Below, in pieces: positions 37,608 to 47,128 of a stretch of DNA of 64,000 bases. Position 1 is the stretch's first letter. Every line of letters begins with the position of its first letter. The notes under the pieces were generated by a model, which saw nothing but the letters and a program-made list of their open reading frames with translations, was not told where the DNA came from and did no database searches. Source of the DNA: Methylococcales bacterium (lineage in GTDB: Bacteria > Pseudomonadota > Gammaproteobacteria > Methylococcales > Methylomonadaceae); assembly GCA_026399015.1 (NCBI GenBank), contig JAPLRS010000016.1:1-64000 (forward strand), written 5' to 3'. The position numbers and the translations under genes were made by a program.

Positions 37608-38795
37608 TTAATTTTTACCAAATAATTTAGTCAAAATATTAGTGGTTTGAGCTTTCTTATCAAATTTAATATCTAAACTGCTTGTGAGTTTAAGTAAATG
37701 CTCTGTCACTTTTGATTTTTCTGCTATCTCAAACATCGGCTTACCTAAATCCAATGATTTTGAAACTAAATTATCGTCTCTGGGGATAACCACTATGTTT
37801 TTAAACTGTAAAAAATCTGAGATAAATTTGATATTTAAAGTAGAGTTGTCTTGATATTTATTAATAACAAAGCGAATTTTATTACCTGAGATTTCTAAAT
37901 CCTTTTTGAGGGTATTTAGCAACACCTTTGCATGATGAACATCAGCAACAGTTTGGGACATGACAATAATAATAGTATCTGATTTATCTAAAACTACGGC
38001 TGAATCTATGTTTAATTGGCGAGGCAAATCAATAAATATGTGATCATAAAAATTTAAAATTAACCCCATCATTTGTTTAATTGACGTGGTTAACGCTTCA
38101 TCAGGAATATACAAATGATCACTGGTGATATTAGTTAATAGTTTTAAATTACTCTTGTGCTGAGCTAAATAAGACTCAAATCCTGAAATATCAAGTGTTG
38201 AAACTTTTTCTAAAATATCAATAATCGCATATTCTGGTTGAATATCTAAATACAAAGACTGCGTCGGACATTGAAAATCAAAATCCAATAACAAGGTATT
38301 ATTTGTAGAGTGAGTAGCGCAAATATGGGCTAAACTACACGCAATGAAACTTGCCCCATCACCACCTCTTACACCAATAACACTGGTTATTTTACTGATC
38401 TTAGCTTGACTATTTCTTATTTCATAAATAATTCTATTTAAAGTGATCGTCAGATCATTTAAGTTAATCGGCTCACATATATAATCTTTAGCCCCTGCTT
38501 TCATAGCAAGCCGCATTAACAAACTATTTTCTTCTTTGGCTATAACTAATAAATTTGTATTTTCTACAATAGGTTTTATAGATAATTTTTTTAAAATAGG
38601 TGCGGTATCAGCATCTAAAATTAATACCATTAATACCGATTCAGTTTTCTCATTAAACTCCAATTCGTATTGTGCGGAATCAACAAAATGACTACTAACT
38701 TCAATATTAATTAAAGAATTAACCAATGAGCTGAACTTTTTTACTTCTTCTGGAATTTTCCCAACAACCTTAATCTTTAATTCCTTTTCTTGCAT
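37608..38795 (-). CDS. tadZ: TadZ/CpaE localisation ATPase
   Basis: 395 residues: an N-terminal receiver-like domain (about 1-125) and a ParA/MinD-type ATPase domain. The deviant Walker A is GVRGGDGAS near residue 146, so the usual lysines are replaced, as in many TadZ proteins that act mainly as polar hubs. LLDFDFQCP and HIFIDLPRQ are the following ATPase motifs. It probably positions the pilus machine at a pole. Confidence 0.88.
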   Translation of the reverse strand: MQEKELKIKVVGKIPEEVKKFSSLVNSLINIEVSSHFVDSAQYELEFNEKTESVLMVLILDADTAPILKKLSIKPIVENTNLLVIAKEENSLLMRLAMKAGAKDYICEPINLNDLTITLNRIIYEIRNSQAKISKITSVIGVRGGDGASFIACSLAHICATHSTNNTLLLDFDFQCPTQSLYLDIQPEYAIIDILEKVSTLDISGFESYLAQHKSNLKLLTNITSDHLYIPDEALTTSIKQMMGLILNFYDHIFIDLPRQLNIDSAVVLDKSDTIIIVMSQTVADVHHAKVLLNTLKKDLEISGNKIRFVINKYQDNSTLNIKFISDFLQFKNIVVIPRDDNLVSKSLDLGKPMFEIAEKSKVTEHLLKLTSSLDIKFDKKAQTTNILTKLFGKN

Positions 38796-38831
38796 ACCCG
38801 CCTTTTACTCTTCTTAAAACTGTATAAGGTA

Positions 38832-39158
38832 TTATTGGCCACCAGTAGAACTACTATTTCCACTTAAATTATTCAAATTACTTGATGTGGAGGAGTTTTC
38901 TGTTACACCAGATGGTTTAGTGAAGCTACTTCTATAACCATTTAATACTTGATTAGCTGAATAACCTTCCATTCCATTCGAGTACGAGCTCGAAGGAATA
39001 GTTGAGGCATTAGGATTTGCAATCTGACTTTGAACAGAGTTTCTTACTGCATCACCAATGTTATTATAATTATCAGTGTACTGTGCTTTAGATAAAGCAC
39101 AGCCTATAATATTTATAGCTAAAAAAATTATTGCTATAAGCAGTATTTTAGATCTCAT
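38832..39158 (-). CDS. Small lipoprotein in the CpaD/RcpB position
   Basis: 108 residues with a signal peptide ending in lipobox IIGC near residue 19; the mature part is rich in S, N and G and looks disordered. It lies between secretin and TadZ, where CpaD/RcpB lipoproteins usually are, but it is far shorter and I see no CpaD fold. It may be a minimal or replacement pilotin-like partner (inference). Confidence 0.7.
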   Translation of the reverse strand: MRSKILLIAIIFLAINIIGCALSKAQYTDNYNNIGDAVRNSVQSQIANPNASTIPSSSYSNGMEGYSANQVLNGYRSSFTKPSGVTENSSTSSNLNNLSGNSSSTGGQ

Positions 39159-39160
39159 GA

Positions 39161-40720
39161 TTAGTTTCCACTATTAATTTGATGCCCAAAGCGTTTTGTG
39201 GTTCCACCTAAACCTGCATTATAGTTTTTTGATTTATTAGTGGTGTTTTTTCCAGTCATTCTCCCTAACAAATAAAAATCAATTTCATCAGGTGCTACGA
39301 AAGCATCAACGGGGAGCTTTATTTGATCTTGTGACATCGGCTTTGCTAAATGCGGAGTAATCATAATCAATAATTCTTTCTTTTCATTAGAAGAATCACG
39401 ATTTCTAAATAATCCACCTACTAAAGGAATATCAGCTAAGCCAGGGGTTTGCTGTTGATTATTAGTGTTTTGTTCACTAATTAAACCCGCAATAGATAAG
39501 GTTTGTCCATCCCCTAATTCCAAAGTTGAATCAGCTTCTCGAGTTGTTAAACTGGGCGTAATTGATTTAACCCCTGTTACTTTTGCAGCATCTGTAGATA
39601 ACTGACTCACCACCACATGGGTTTTTAAATTAATTCGGTTACCATTAATAACGACTGGCGTAAATTCAATACCTACACCATATTGTTTAAACTGCACATT
39701 ACACGGATTCTGAATAGTGGCGCCATTTTCACAGACTGAATAGGGAAACTGTCCACCAGATAGAAAAGAGGCTTTTTTACCACTTAAAGTTGTCAGGTTA
39801 GGTTCTGCTAAGATAGTGACTAAATCGATATCACGCTGCAAATTTAATGACCAATCCATTAAAGTATCCCCCATTACATAAGCCGCGCCAAAAGTTGCTC
39901 CACCTAAAGCTGCTGTGGTAGCAGTAGAAATAATTGACCAATCAAATGATCCGTTAGCGCCTTTATTTATTCCTTTATGTTGAATACTAAACTTTCTAGC
40001 GAATGTTCTAGAGACTTCTGCAATTTTTACTTCCAGCATAACTTGTTGCTCACCACCTATATGCATCATATTAACGATCAAATTAGTTGAACCATTACTA
40101 GCTGTTGCACTAACATTATCACAACCAAGATTTTTAGTGCTTGAGGATCCAGCACCTGCACTAGCATTAGCCTCTGTAGGCATGGTAGTTTGTGGGTTAT
40201 ATATTGCACTAGCTCCAGCCACTCTATTGCTGGATTGTAATGCTGAAGAAGCAAAACCTTGGGCAATTCTAATCGCATAATCCATTTTCTCAAGACTTGA
40301 AACTTCACCACTTAAAATAATACAACTTTGAGAACTACGAACTTCGATAACTTCTTCTGGTAAAGTTTCGAACAGCTTTTGCTTTAACAGTTCTAAATTA
40401 TGGGTCGTTTCAACATCCAAAACCATCGTAGGACTACCATTATCATCCGTTAAGATAGCCTGAGTGGTGCCTAATGACCGACCTCTGATGAGTAATTGAT
40501 TAGGAGGGAATAAATTAAAATCAGCAATTGAATCATTGCCCAGATTGATATGATTAAAAGGCTTGTCTAAAACAACGACTAAGGACTTGTTTAAAGGCAC
40601 TTGCACATTAACCGGCGTAACGCTGGCACTAGTCCTTAATTCTGCACTAGCCCTATTAAAACAACTAAAGATTCCTATAACACATAGGATTAATAAGGTG
40701 GAGTGTCTCTTAATCGCCAT
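39161..40720 (-). CDS. rcpA: Tad pilus secretin (RcpA/CpaC)
   Basis: 519 residues with a signal peptide (ending ASA-EL), an N-terminal pilus-formation domain (about 35-110 including NDSIADF...), a BON-like segment and a C-terminal secretin domain from about 220 (VMLEVKIAEVSR ... LLIMITPHL). It forms the outer-membrane channel of the Flp pilus. The start of the lipoprotein gene is 2 bases downstream of its stop. Confidence 0.92.
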   Translation of the reverse strand: MAIKRHSTLLILCVIGIFSCFNRASAELRTSASVTPVNVQVPLNKSLVVVLDKPFNHINLGNDSIADFNLFPPNQLLIRGRSLGTTQAILTDDNGSPTMVLDVETTHNLELLKQKLFETLPEEVIEVRSSQSCIILSGEVSSLEKMDYAIRIAQGFASSALQSSNRVAGASAIYNPQTTMPTEANASAGAGSSSTKNLGCDNVSATASNGSTNLIVNMMHIGGEQQVMLEVKIAEVSRTFARKFSIQHKGINKGANGSFDWSIISTATTAALGGATFGAAYVMGDTLMDWSLNLQRDIDLVTILAEPNLTTLSGKKASFLSGGQFPYSVCENGATIQNPCNVQFKQYGVGIEFTPVVINGNRINLKTHVVVSQLSTDAAKVTGVKSITPSLTTREADSTLELGDGQTLSIAGLISEQNTNNQQQTPGLADIPLVGGLFRNRDSSNEKKELLIMITPHLAKPMSQDQIKLPVDAFVAPDEIDFYLLGRMTGKNTTNKSKNYNAGLGGTTKRFGHQINSGN

Positions 40721-40764
40721 TTAAAGTCCTTTGCTTTAGCGGTATGCATAATAGAGTAAAAAAA

Positions 40765-41538
40765 CTACCAATTTAATACTGTAATGTTATTTTTATTTAC
40801 ATGTTGGGTATTATGCTTAATGGTTGGGGTTTTATTAACAACTTTTTCTGGTTTTGGATCCACGGGCACGGTTATTGGCTCTGCAGTACCGTCATTATCA
40901 AGAGGATTTCTTAGCGTAAACTGTAAAGATGATTTTTTTAAGGCTTTAACTAATAACTCCGCTTGTTTAGGAGTCACTTCAACTGTTAAAGTTCTAACAA
41001 CTGCCGGCTTCTCAGTATTAGCCGTTGATTGTTGGTCTATAGCTAATACTTTAATATTTTTCAAGAGTGTTTCTGTAACCCCATCATCTTGGACGGCAAT
41101 AATATCCACCTTATTACCGGGTAACACAAAACCCGCTACCCCCATTACATCGTCAACTCTAACGCTAACAGCACGCATGTCCGTAGTGATTAAAGCAGAC
41201 AAATTACTTCCACCCAGAGAATCTTTAACTTGTGATTTTAAAATAATTTCGCCGACCACAAATTCGCGCTGTACGACTTTACCTATTACACCGTCTAAAT
41301 TGGTACTTGAATCGACAGGAATTGACTCCTTAGGCCAAGACACTATTTTTACTTGATTTTCTTGAATTTTAGATCCAAATGGTATTAAAACCGATGCAAC
41401 AACAACTGGAGTTAGATTAGACTCTTGTTTATCAACATGTGAAGCGGATTGAGATTCTAGCCAATTATTAGCCACCCAAGCAGCACAAGCAGCTAGTAGT
41501 AGTGCCAAGACTAAAGTAATAGGTAATTGCCTAAACAT
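40765..41538 (-). CDS. cpaB: Pilus assembly protein CpaB/RcpC
   Basis: 257 residues. N-terminal membrane segment (about 6-25), an SAF domain (about 45-110) and the RcpC/CpaB domain with VSVRVDDVMGVAGFVLPGNKVDII, a family signature. It is periplasmic and probably interacts with the secretin. First gene after flp. Confidence 0.9.
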   Translation of the reverse strand: MFRQLPITLVLALLLAACAAWVANNWLESQSASHVDKQESNLTPVVVASVLIPFGSKIQENQVKIVSWPKESIPVDSSTNLDGVIGKVVQREFVVGEIILKSQVKDSLGGSNLSALITTDMRAVSVRVDDVMGVAGFVLPGNKVDIIAVQDDGVTETLLKNIKVLAIDQQSTANTEKPAVVRTLTVEVTPKQAELLVKALKKSSLQFTLRNPLDNDGTAEPITVPVDPKPEKVVNKTPTIKHNTQHVNKNNITVLNW

Positions 41539-41593
41539 TATAAGTATGCAGCCATATAATTTATGGCTGCTAAATAAAAGTTAATATAACTAT

Positions 41594-41761
41594 TTATTTT
41601 AATTTGTCGCCAATTGCGGCGAACTTAGCAGTTACATTTTCTCCTAATGTTGTTACTGCAGTAATTGCTACTACAGCAATCAAAGCCACCATGATTGCAT
41701 ATTCAACCATCGTTGCGCCACGTTGTTTATTTTTTGATACCATTTTTTTATTCTCACTCAT
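41594..41761 (-). CDS. flp: Flp-type major pilin
   Basis: 55 residues. The Flp motif lies at RG|ATMVEYAIMVALIAVVA: cleavage after G15 gives a mature pilin with Glu at +5 and Tyr at +6, then a hydrophobic helix and a short tail. AGGTGA sits 5 bases before the ATG at 41761. It is the first gene of the Tad operon. The processing peptidase (TadV/CpaA) is not in this window. The 41762-42037 interval upstream has no ORF and should carry the operon promoter and the end of the RTX transcript. Confidence 0.92.
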   Translation of the reverse strand: MSENKKMVSKNKQRGATMVEYAIMVALIAVVAITAVTTLGENVTAKFAAIGDKLK

Positions 41762-42037
41762 AAAAATCACCTATACAATTAGATCACTTAAAATCAACTT
41801 CGCTTCAAAAGCCCTAAAAAAATATATCTTTAAATAATTTTTTCAGGATTCTACTACAATGAATAAGTTTTTTAAACTTATTTTGTAAAAAAAGATTAAA
41901 TATAATCAATCATTCCAATTAATTATAAAAAATAGTAAGACACCTGTTCATAAGGACTAATTGAGTCTACTGACATAATGAACTTATGCGAATTATTATT
42001 TTTAAATATTATAACAATTAACTAATTAAAGTTTCTA

Positions 42038-45000
42038 TTAAACAACCCAAATATCACTAGCTACAAGATTTGGATGCGTTGTAATGCCTAATACTTCAAA
42101 AACAATAACCCCACCATGCGCATCGCCGTTTGTATCATAAGATAACTCACCCGTAGTTGAGTTATATATAATACGATCAGTGGAATCATGTGCGACTCCA
42201 GATGGATCTGACCAAAACCGCGCATCGTTTACACCAAATTGGCCATTAACTCCACCCAACTGAGAAAAAGCACTCGCACTAATCTGCAATTTATCAGTAC
42301 CCGAGACAAAATCTAAAATCAAATCTTTATTAACAGCCGGATTAGGCAAACTATCAAACCAAAAGGTATCTGCATCAGCGCCCCCGGTTAAGGTATCGTT
42401 ACCCAAACCACCTACTAAAAGATCATTACCACTACCGCCATTTAATACATCATTATTAGCGTAGCCAAAAAGAGTATCCGCACCCACATTGCCATTAATA
42501 ACATTGGCTATAGAATTGCCCGTTAGAATATTATCCAAATCATTACCTATAGCAGTGGTTGCCACATTTCCTGTTAATGATAGATTTTCGGCGTTAAGTC
42601 CATTAATTGACATATCAAAATTAACCGAACTTTTTAAAGAGTCAGTCCCTTGATTCGGTAACTCAATCACCGTATCTAAACTATTATCGATAATGTAAGT
42701 ATCATTCCCTAAGCCACCCTGTAAGGTGTCAGCACCACTTTTACCATCGATAAGATTATTAGCGTTATTGCCAATAAGAATATTCGCACTCGCATTGCCT
42801 GAAAGATTAAACAATGCTGTTAAAGTACCAGAAATATCATAGTTTTCTATATTCATAGGCACTAAAACCGTCTTATATGCGCCCGTATAAACTCCTGTTA
42901 CTTGCACAGTATCTATACCAGCACCAGCGATAATATTATCTTCAACTTTACCGATATTATTGATAGTTACAACAAAGGTATCATTTCCACCACCACCAAT
43001 AAGCTTGTCAACTCCTAAACCACCTACTAATGTGTTATTACCAGAGTTACCGGTAATAATATTTTTGGCATCATTACCAACACCCAAAATATTAGCAGTT
43101 CCTGTTAAAGTAAGATTTTCAATATTACTACTTAAGGCAAAATCAACAGAGCTATTAACTATGTCTATTCCTTCATTATTATTTTCGAATACAGCAGTAC
43201 CTAAGGTATTAACACTGTAATTATCATTGCCTGAACCACCGACAAGAAAATCTTGACCGCCATTGCCATTTAAGGTGTCGTTTCCTGCACCACCTAATAA
43301 AATATCTACACCCGCAGTTCCACCTAAATTATTAAAACTTGCATCACCTTTAATGACAGTAAAATTTGTTACAGATTGAGCAATACCAACATTTTGATCA
43401 TCAGTTAGCACAGTTATGGTATCAACTTTGGTTGATGCGGTAGATATAGAAGCATTTGAAGGGATTGTAAAAGTATATTTCCAATCAACATTTATAGTGC
43501 CCAACGCCTCAGTACTATTACTTAAGATTGCTTGTCCTCCAGCATTACCAACTAAACTTATTGAGGAGAAATGGGTGTCTTTAACATTTGCGTCTTTAAA
43601 AACCGAATGACCCTTAATGGAAATAATCGGATATAAAACAGTGTCTGGCGTTAAAGCAACTGAATCTAAAACAGGAGGATACGGCAACTGTATTACCTCA
43701 ATAGCCACTTGCACAGGTGTTAAAGATTCTGCTCCTATATTATCTTTTGCCACTGCAGTAAAAGCATTAACAATACCTAAGGCATTTAAATCTGGTGTCC
43801 AAAATGCCTGATTTCCAGAAGAAACTGTGTTGTTAGTAGTGGCATCCCATGGCGTTGCCGTATCTGCAGTAGCACCAATAAGTAAGGTGCCTGAGGATAG
43901 CGATTTAATAACAAAACTAACAACAGAGCCATCACTATCCGCCGCGTTACTTTGGGCAAGCAAATCTGCATAAGTGATTAAAATTTGACTCTGCTCAATG
44001 CCACTAGTGAGTGGTGATGAGAAACTAGATAAAGTGGGTATTAAATTTGAGAAAACTGAATAGTCAAAGTTTGCAGGAACTAAGTTTGATGCAATTACAT
44101 TTTGTAAACGTACAGCCGTTATAAGAGCATAACTATTACCCGCCGCACCGTCTAAATCAAACTTTAATAAAGTATCAGGACCTGATTGCTCAAGTGATAA
44201 GAACCCCTTAGTAAAAGGATTAGATCCATCATAGTTTATGGCGGCGTTTCTTAAAAGATCAGAATAATCTAGTAAATCGCCCGTTGCACCTGATGCAAAA
44301 TCAGTAATGACCGTAGGATCCGCACTGACTAAAATATTTGTATTATCTGATATTTTAATATTTCGAGTACCTTCTTGTAGGGTTCGAAATTGTTGAGCAG
44401 TAAGATTAAAAATATCTCGGCCGGCACCCCCAGTTAAAAATAAGTGCAGTACACCACTAGCCGTTAATTCATCATTACCGTCACCACCCTCTAAAGAAGC
44501 CGTAGCAATACCGTAATTATGTCCATCACTTAATAACTTTCCTGCAGACTTATCGATAACAGTAAGAATATCGTCCCCGGCTCCACCCAACAATGTGGCA
44601 TTAGTCTGGCCAAATATTGTATTACTATCACCAAAAATGCTTAGATTATCGTTGTCAGAACCCCCATCCAAAAGGTAGGATTTAACAACTTTATAGGTAT
44701 CTTCTTCTGCACTATTAAAATTACCATCAAAATAAACTGATAATTTATCAACCCCTGCCCCACCTGATAAAGTAGCGGCTCTAACCCAATTTGCGCTTAA
44801 GGTATCTGCACCATCACCACCATTTAAGTCAGCAGAGCTAAAGTAACTGGCGCTTAAATAATCAGAGCCAGCACCACCCAGTAATGTGGCTGTAGAATTC
44901 TTTTCAAAATTTGAATGCCCCTCAGCTGCTATTTTACCTGTTGCATATAACTTATCGTCTTGATCACCGCCATCGAGAATAACCGATGTTCCAGCCGCGG

Positions 45001-45355
45001 TTAGTACATCATTTCCTAATCCGCCTAATAGTGTCTCAGATCCGGCTGAAGCTGTAGCGGTTAAAACATCATTATCAGCGCCACCATCTAGTAAGTTTGA
45101 ACCTTTATTATCAATTAAAATGTCATTACCGATACCGCCATAAAGCGTGTCATTTCCTTCCCCACCCAATAACGAGTCATCGCCTGCGTCACCATAAAGC
45201 AAATCATTACCTTCTAAACCACTTAAGGTATCGTTACCACCTAAACCGTGAAGAGTATCGTTGTAATGAGTACCTAACAGGTTATCAGCTAGCTCAGAGC
45301 CATTGATTAAGGTATTAATCGGTAACGAAGCAGTACTTTGACTATCTTGGAGCAT
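42038..45355 (-). CDS. Large RTX repeat protein, probably type I secreted
   Basis: About 1105 residues; ATG 45355 is chosen over a TTG two codons upstream, and neither has a clear ribosome site. Residues ~20-340 and ~700-1050 are dense in calcium-binding nonapeptides of the form GGxGxDxLx. Between them is a cadherin/Ig-like region (about 460-690). The C-terminus (LILDFVSGTDKLQI...GELSYDTNG) is the serralysin-like end typical of type I secretion substrates. No protease motif is seen, so an adhesin or surface-layer/biofilm protein is more likely than an enzyme. No type I exporter genes are nearby. It lies directly upstream of the pilus operon on the same strand, so both could serve attachment. 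Confidence 0.9.
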   Translation of the reverse strand: MLQDSQSTASLPINTLINGSELADNLLGTHYNDTLHGLGGNDTLSGLEGNDLLYGDAGDDSLLGGEGNDTLYGGIGNDILIDNKGSNLLDGGADNDVLTATASAGSETLLGGLGNDVLTAAGTSVILDGGDQDDKLYATGKIAAEGHSNFEKNSTATLLGGAGSDYLSASYFSSADLNGGDGADTLSANWVRAATLSGGAGVDKLSVYFDGNFNSAEEDTYKVVKSYLLDGGSDNDNLSIFGDSNTIFGQTNATLLGGAGDDILTVIDKSAGKLLSDGHNYGIATASLEGGDGNDELTASGVLHLFLTGGAGRDIFNLTAQQFRTLQEGTRNIKISDNTNILVSADPTVITDFASGATGDLLDYSDLLRNAAINYDGSNPFTKGFLSLEQSGPDTLLKFDLDGAAGNSYALITAVRLQNVIASNLVPANFDYSVFSNLIPTLSSFSSPLTSGIEQSQILITYADLLAQSNAADSDGSVVSFVIKSLSSGTLLIGATADTATPWDATTNNTVSSGNQAFWTPDLNALGIVNAFTAVAKDNIGAESLTPVQVAIEVIQLPYPPVLDSVALTPDTVLYPIISIKGHSVFKDANVKDTHFSSISLVGNAGGQAILSNSTEALGTINVDWKYTFTIPSNASISTASTKVDTITVLTDDQNVGIAQSVTNFTVIKGDASFNNLGGTAGVDILLGGAGNDTLNGNGGQDFLVGGSGNDNYSVNTLGTAVFENNNEGIDIVNSSVDFALSSNIENLTLTGTANILGVGNDAKNIITGNSGNNTLVGGLGVDKLIGGGGNDTFVVTINNIGKVEDNIIAGAGIDTVQVTGVYTGAYKTVLVPMNIENYDISGTLTALFNLSGNASANILIGNNANNLIDGKSGADTLQGGLGNDTYIIDNSLDTVIELPNQGTDSLKSSVNFDMSINGLNAENLSLTGNVATTAIGNDLDNILTGNSIANVINGNVGADTLFGYANNDVLNGGSGNDLLVGGLGNDTLTGGADADTFWFDSLPNPAVNKDLILDFVSGTDKLQISASAFSQLGGVNGQFGVNDARFWSDPSGVAHDSTDRIIYNSTTGELSYDTNGDAHGGVIVFEVLGITTHPNLVASDIWVV

Positions 45356-45483
45356 CAGCAAGAACCATTTAAAGTTAATTTAAATCTAGTAAAAACGCAT
45401 ATTTATCTGATAATAGCCAAGATTTAAGAAACCCGTCAATATAAAAATTGTTAAGTTTTTATTACATGTAATACGATTAAAGA

Positions 45484-45996
45484 TTAAATGAAATAATCAG
45501 CGATAAACTCTGCAAAATCAGCTTGATCATCACTCTTGATTGAACTTTGAAGTTTTTTAGCGGTTAAGTCATCTATATTTTCTAGATAGTCTTCTCTAAA
45601 CTCTTCTCTTAGATACCTAGACCAGTCACTTTTGCCTTTACAAAGGTTATTAAATGAACCTATAAATTGAAGATGCAACTGAATTTCAGTTAAAAAGTCA
45701 TTTAAAGCAGTGATTAAATAATCCTCCTCAACGGGGGCAACCTTTACGCTTTGTATTAGCTTTGCAATTTCAGTTTTAGCTATGTCTTTATCGTCAGAGG
45801 AGCCATCAGAAAAGGCATCAATCAGATCATTTTGTATCGCTTGATGCATTTCTAGCTCAGTTTTATACCAAAAAAAACTGCCACCGGCAGTTTCATCATC
45901 ATAATCATCTTCTAAGAAAAACCCGAAAGGATACTCTAAGGGATTTCTACCCTGAGCGACTTCAAATGATTTTATTAATGCAGATTGCTTATCCAT
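45484..45996 (-). CDS. Hypothetical acidic protein
   Basis: About 170 residues from ATG 45996 (MDKQSALIK...). A GTG at 46005 overlaps the AAGG ribosome site and is less likely. Acidic, soluble, mostly helical, with aromatic-rich FGFFLEDDYDDE near the N-terminus. No family recognised. It lies upstream of the RTX gene on the same strand with a ~120-base gap. Confidence 0.65.
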   Translation of the reverse strand: MDKQSALIKSFEVAQGRNPLEYPFGFFLEDDYDDETAGGSFFWYKTELEMHQAIQNDLIDAFSDGSSDDKDIAKTEIAKLIQSVKVAPVEEDYLITALNDFLTEIQLHLQFIGSFNNLCKGKSDWSRYLREEFREDYLENIDDLTAKKLQSSIKSDDQADFAEFIADYFI

Positions 45997-46205
45997 TAAA
46001 TTCACCTTAGTTAATTTATTAAAATGTTACCTTTATATATTAAATGAAAAGAGCTTTAAGCATTGCACTTAAAGTTCTTTAGGTACAACCACTAAACTAA
46101 AATCTTAGCGAAAAACCCAAATTATCAGATGGTTAATGTAATAATAAATGTGATAAGGTAAGTTTTTATGAATTTCTGCATAACTTTACTAACACCTCAC
46201 GCCTT

Positions 46206-46793
46206 ATGGACAAACTAACCATCGACACTTATAACCTTGAGGCAGAACAAGTCGCAAAGTTACATGCTGGTTTAACGCCGACACGGCTTTACGCACTTGT
46301 AACCGAGTACTTTACAAAAAATATTCTAACACTTGACGTGGGTTGCGGTATTGGTCGAGATACAAATTGGTTAAATCAACAAGGTTATCCCGCAATAGGA
46401 ATTGATGCTTCTGAGGGCATGTTAAACCAAGCAAAACAACTTTATCCAGACGTAAAGTTTATAAAAGATACCCTACCCGATCTTAAAACGCTTAACGAAC
46501 AATGCTTTAAGAATATATTGTGTTCTGCTGTGTTAATGCATTTAAACCAGGAAACACTATACGCAGCCTGCCTAAGATTAATAACACTATTAGAACCTGC
46601 AGGGCATTTAATCATCTCAATTCGTAACACCAAAGCAGACAATCATCGAGAAAATGGCAAGCTGTATGAAGACATTGATATTGCAGAATTTAAAGATTTC
46701 TTTATGCAACAGCACTGCCAAATACTCATCGCCGAACAAGAAACCGAATCCGCCCGGCAACTGACTTGGTATAACTTTGTTATTAAAAAATAA
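46206..46793 (+). CDS. SAM-dependent methyltransferase (small, class I)
   Basis: 195 residues. The SAM-binding motif I is LDVGCGIG at 43-50, followed by GIDASEGML, and a post-motif ILCSAVLMHL segment. It resembles UbiE/Tam-type small-molecule methyltransferases; there is no DNA-methyltransferase catalytic motif (no DPPY/NPPF). The last codons (LTWYNFVIKK) recur as a DNA fragment just upstream of the helicase gene at 49455. It marks the left edge of the accessory region. Confidence 0.85.
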   Translation: MDKLTIDTYNLEAEQVAKLHAGLTPTRLYALVTEYFTKNILTLDVGCGIGRDTNWLNQQGYPAIGIDASEGMLNQAKQLYPDVKFIKDTLPDLKTLNEQCFKNILCSAVLMHLNQETLYAACLRLITLLEPAGHLIISIRNTKADNHRENGKLYEDIDIAEFKDFFMQQHCQILIAEQETESARQLTWYNFVIKK

Positions 46794-46819
46794 ACTGTAG
46801 ATTTAAAATCAATGATTTT

Positions 46820-47128
46820 TTAGATAAGTTCTATGTAAACTTTCAACGCAGATACTGTTTGCGGTAATTGTTGTTTTTGTAATATCGCTAAAAACTCATC
46901 TTTAGATTTTGGTGGGTTCTTTAATGATTCCCGCTGTCTTTTAATTGCGCCACAGGCAATAGCCGGAGCTAAGTCAATTTGGCTATAAATAAACTCATCA
47001 GGATGAATCGCCTCAATGTCGTATTTTGATAACTCAGCATAGGGGAAATCTTTTAAATTAAACGTAATGATAGCATCCATACCTGATTTAATAGCCGAAG
47101 CATCATAGATAACAGAATACTTTGCCAC
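46820..47128 (-). pseudogene. Internally deleted PIN-domain toxin
   Basis: The 102-residue frame begins like a PIN toxin (MAKYSVIYDAS) and jumps directly to the C-terminal half (AIKSGMDAIITFNLKDFP ... HPDEFIYSQIDLAP ... LPQTVSALKVY). Full-length relatives I know are about 180-190 residues, so roughly 80-90 residues, carrying most acidic active-site residues, are missing in frame. Only the first aspartate remains. The GTG start overlaps the antitoxin stop by one base, so it is still coupled. It is probably inactive as a nuclease. Had this been a naturally short family, the abrupt N-terminal join would be unexpected. Confidence 0.7.

Noticed and set aside
40784-41356. 190-codon open frame on the plus strand
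   Set aside because: Antisense shadow of cpaB; the minus-strand product has clear SAF/CpaB features and fits the operon.
41604-41837. 77-codon open frame on the plus strand over the pilin gene
   Set aside because: It is antisense to the flp gene, which has the correct pilin motif and ribosome site on the minus strand.
42038-45355. Secreted RTX protease or haemolysin
   Set aside because: No zinc-protease HExxH motif, no toxin-type hydrophobic domain and no acyltransferase gene nearby; only repeats and an Ig-like core are visible.
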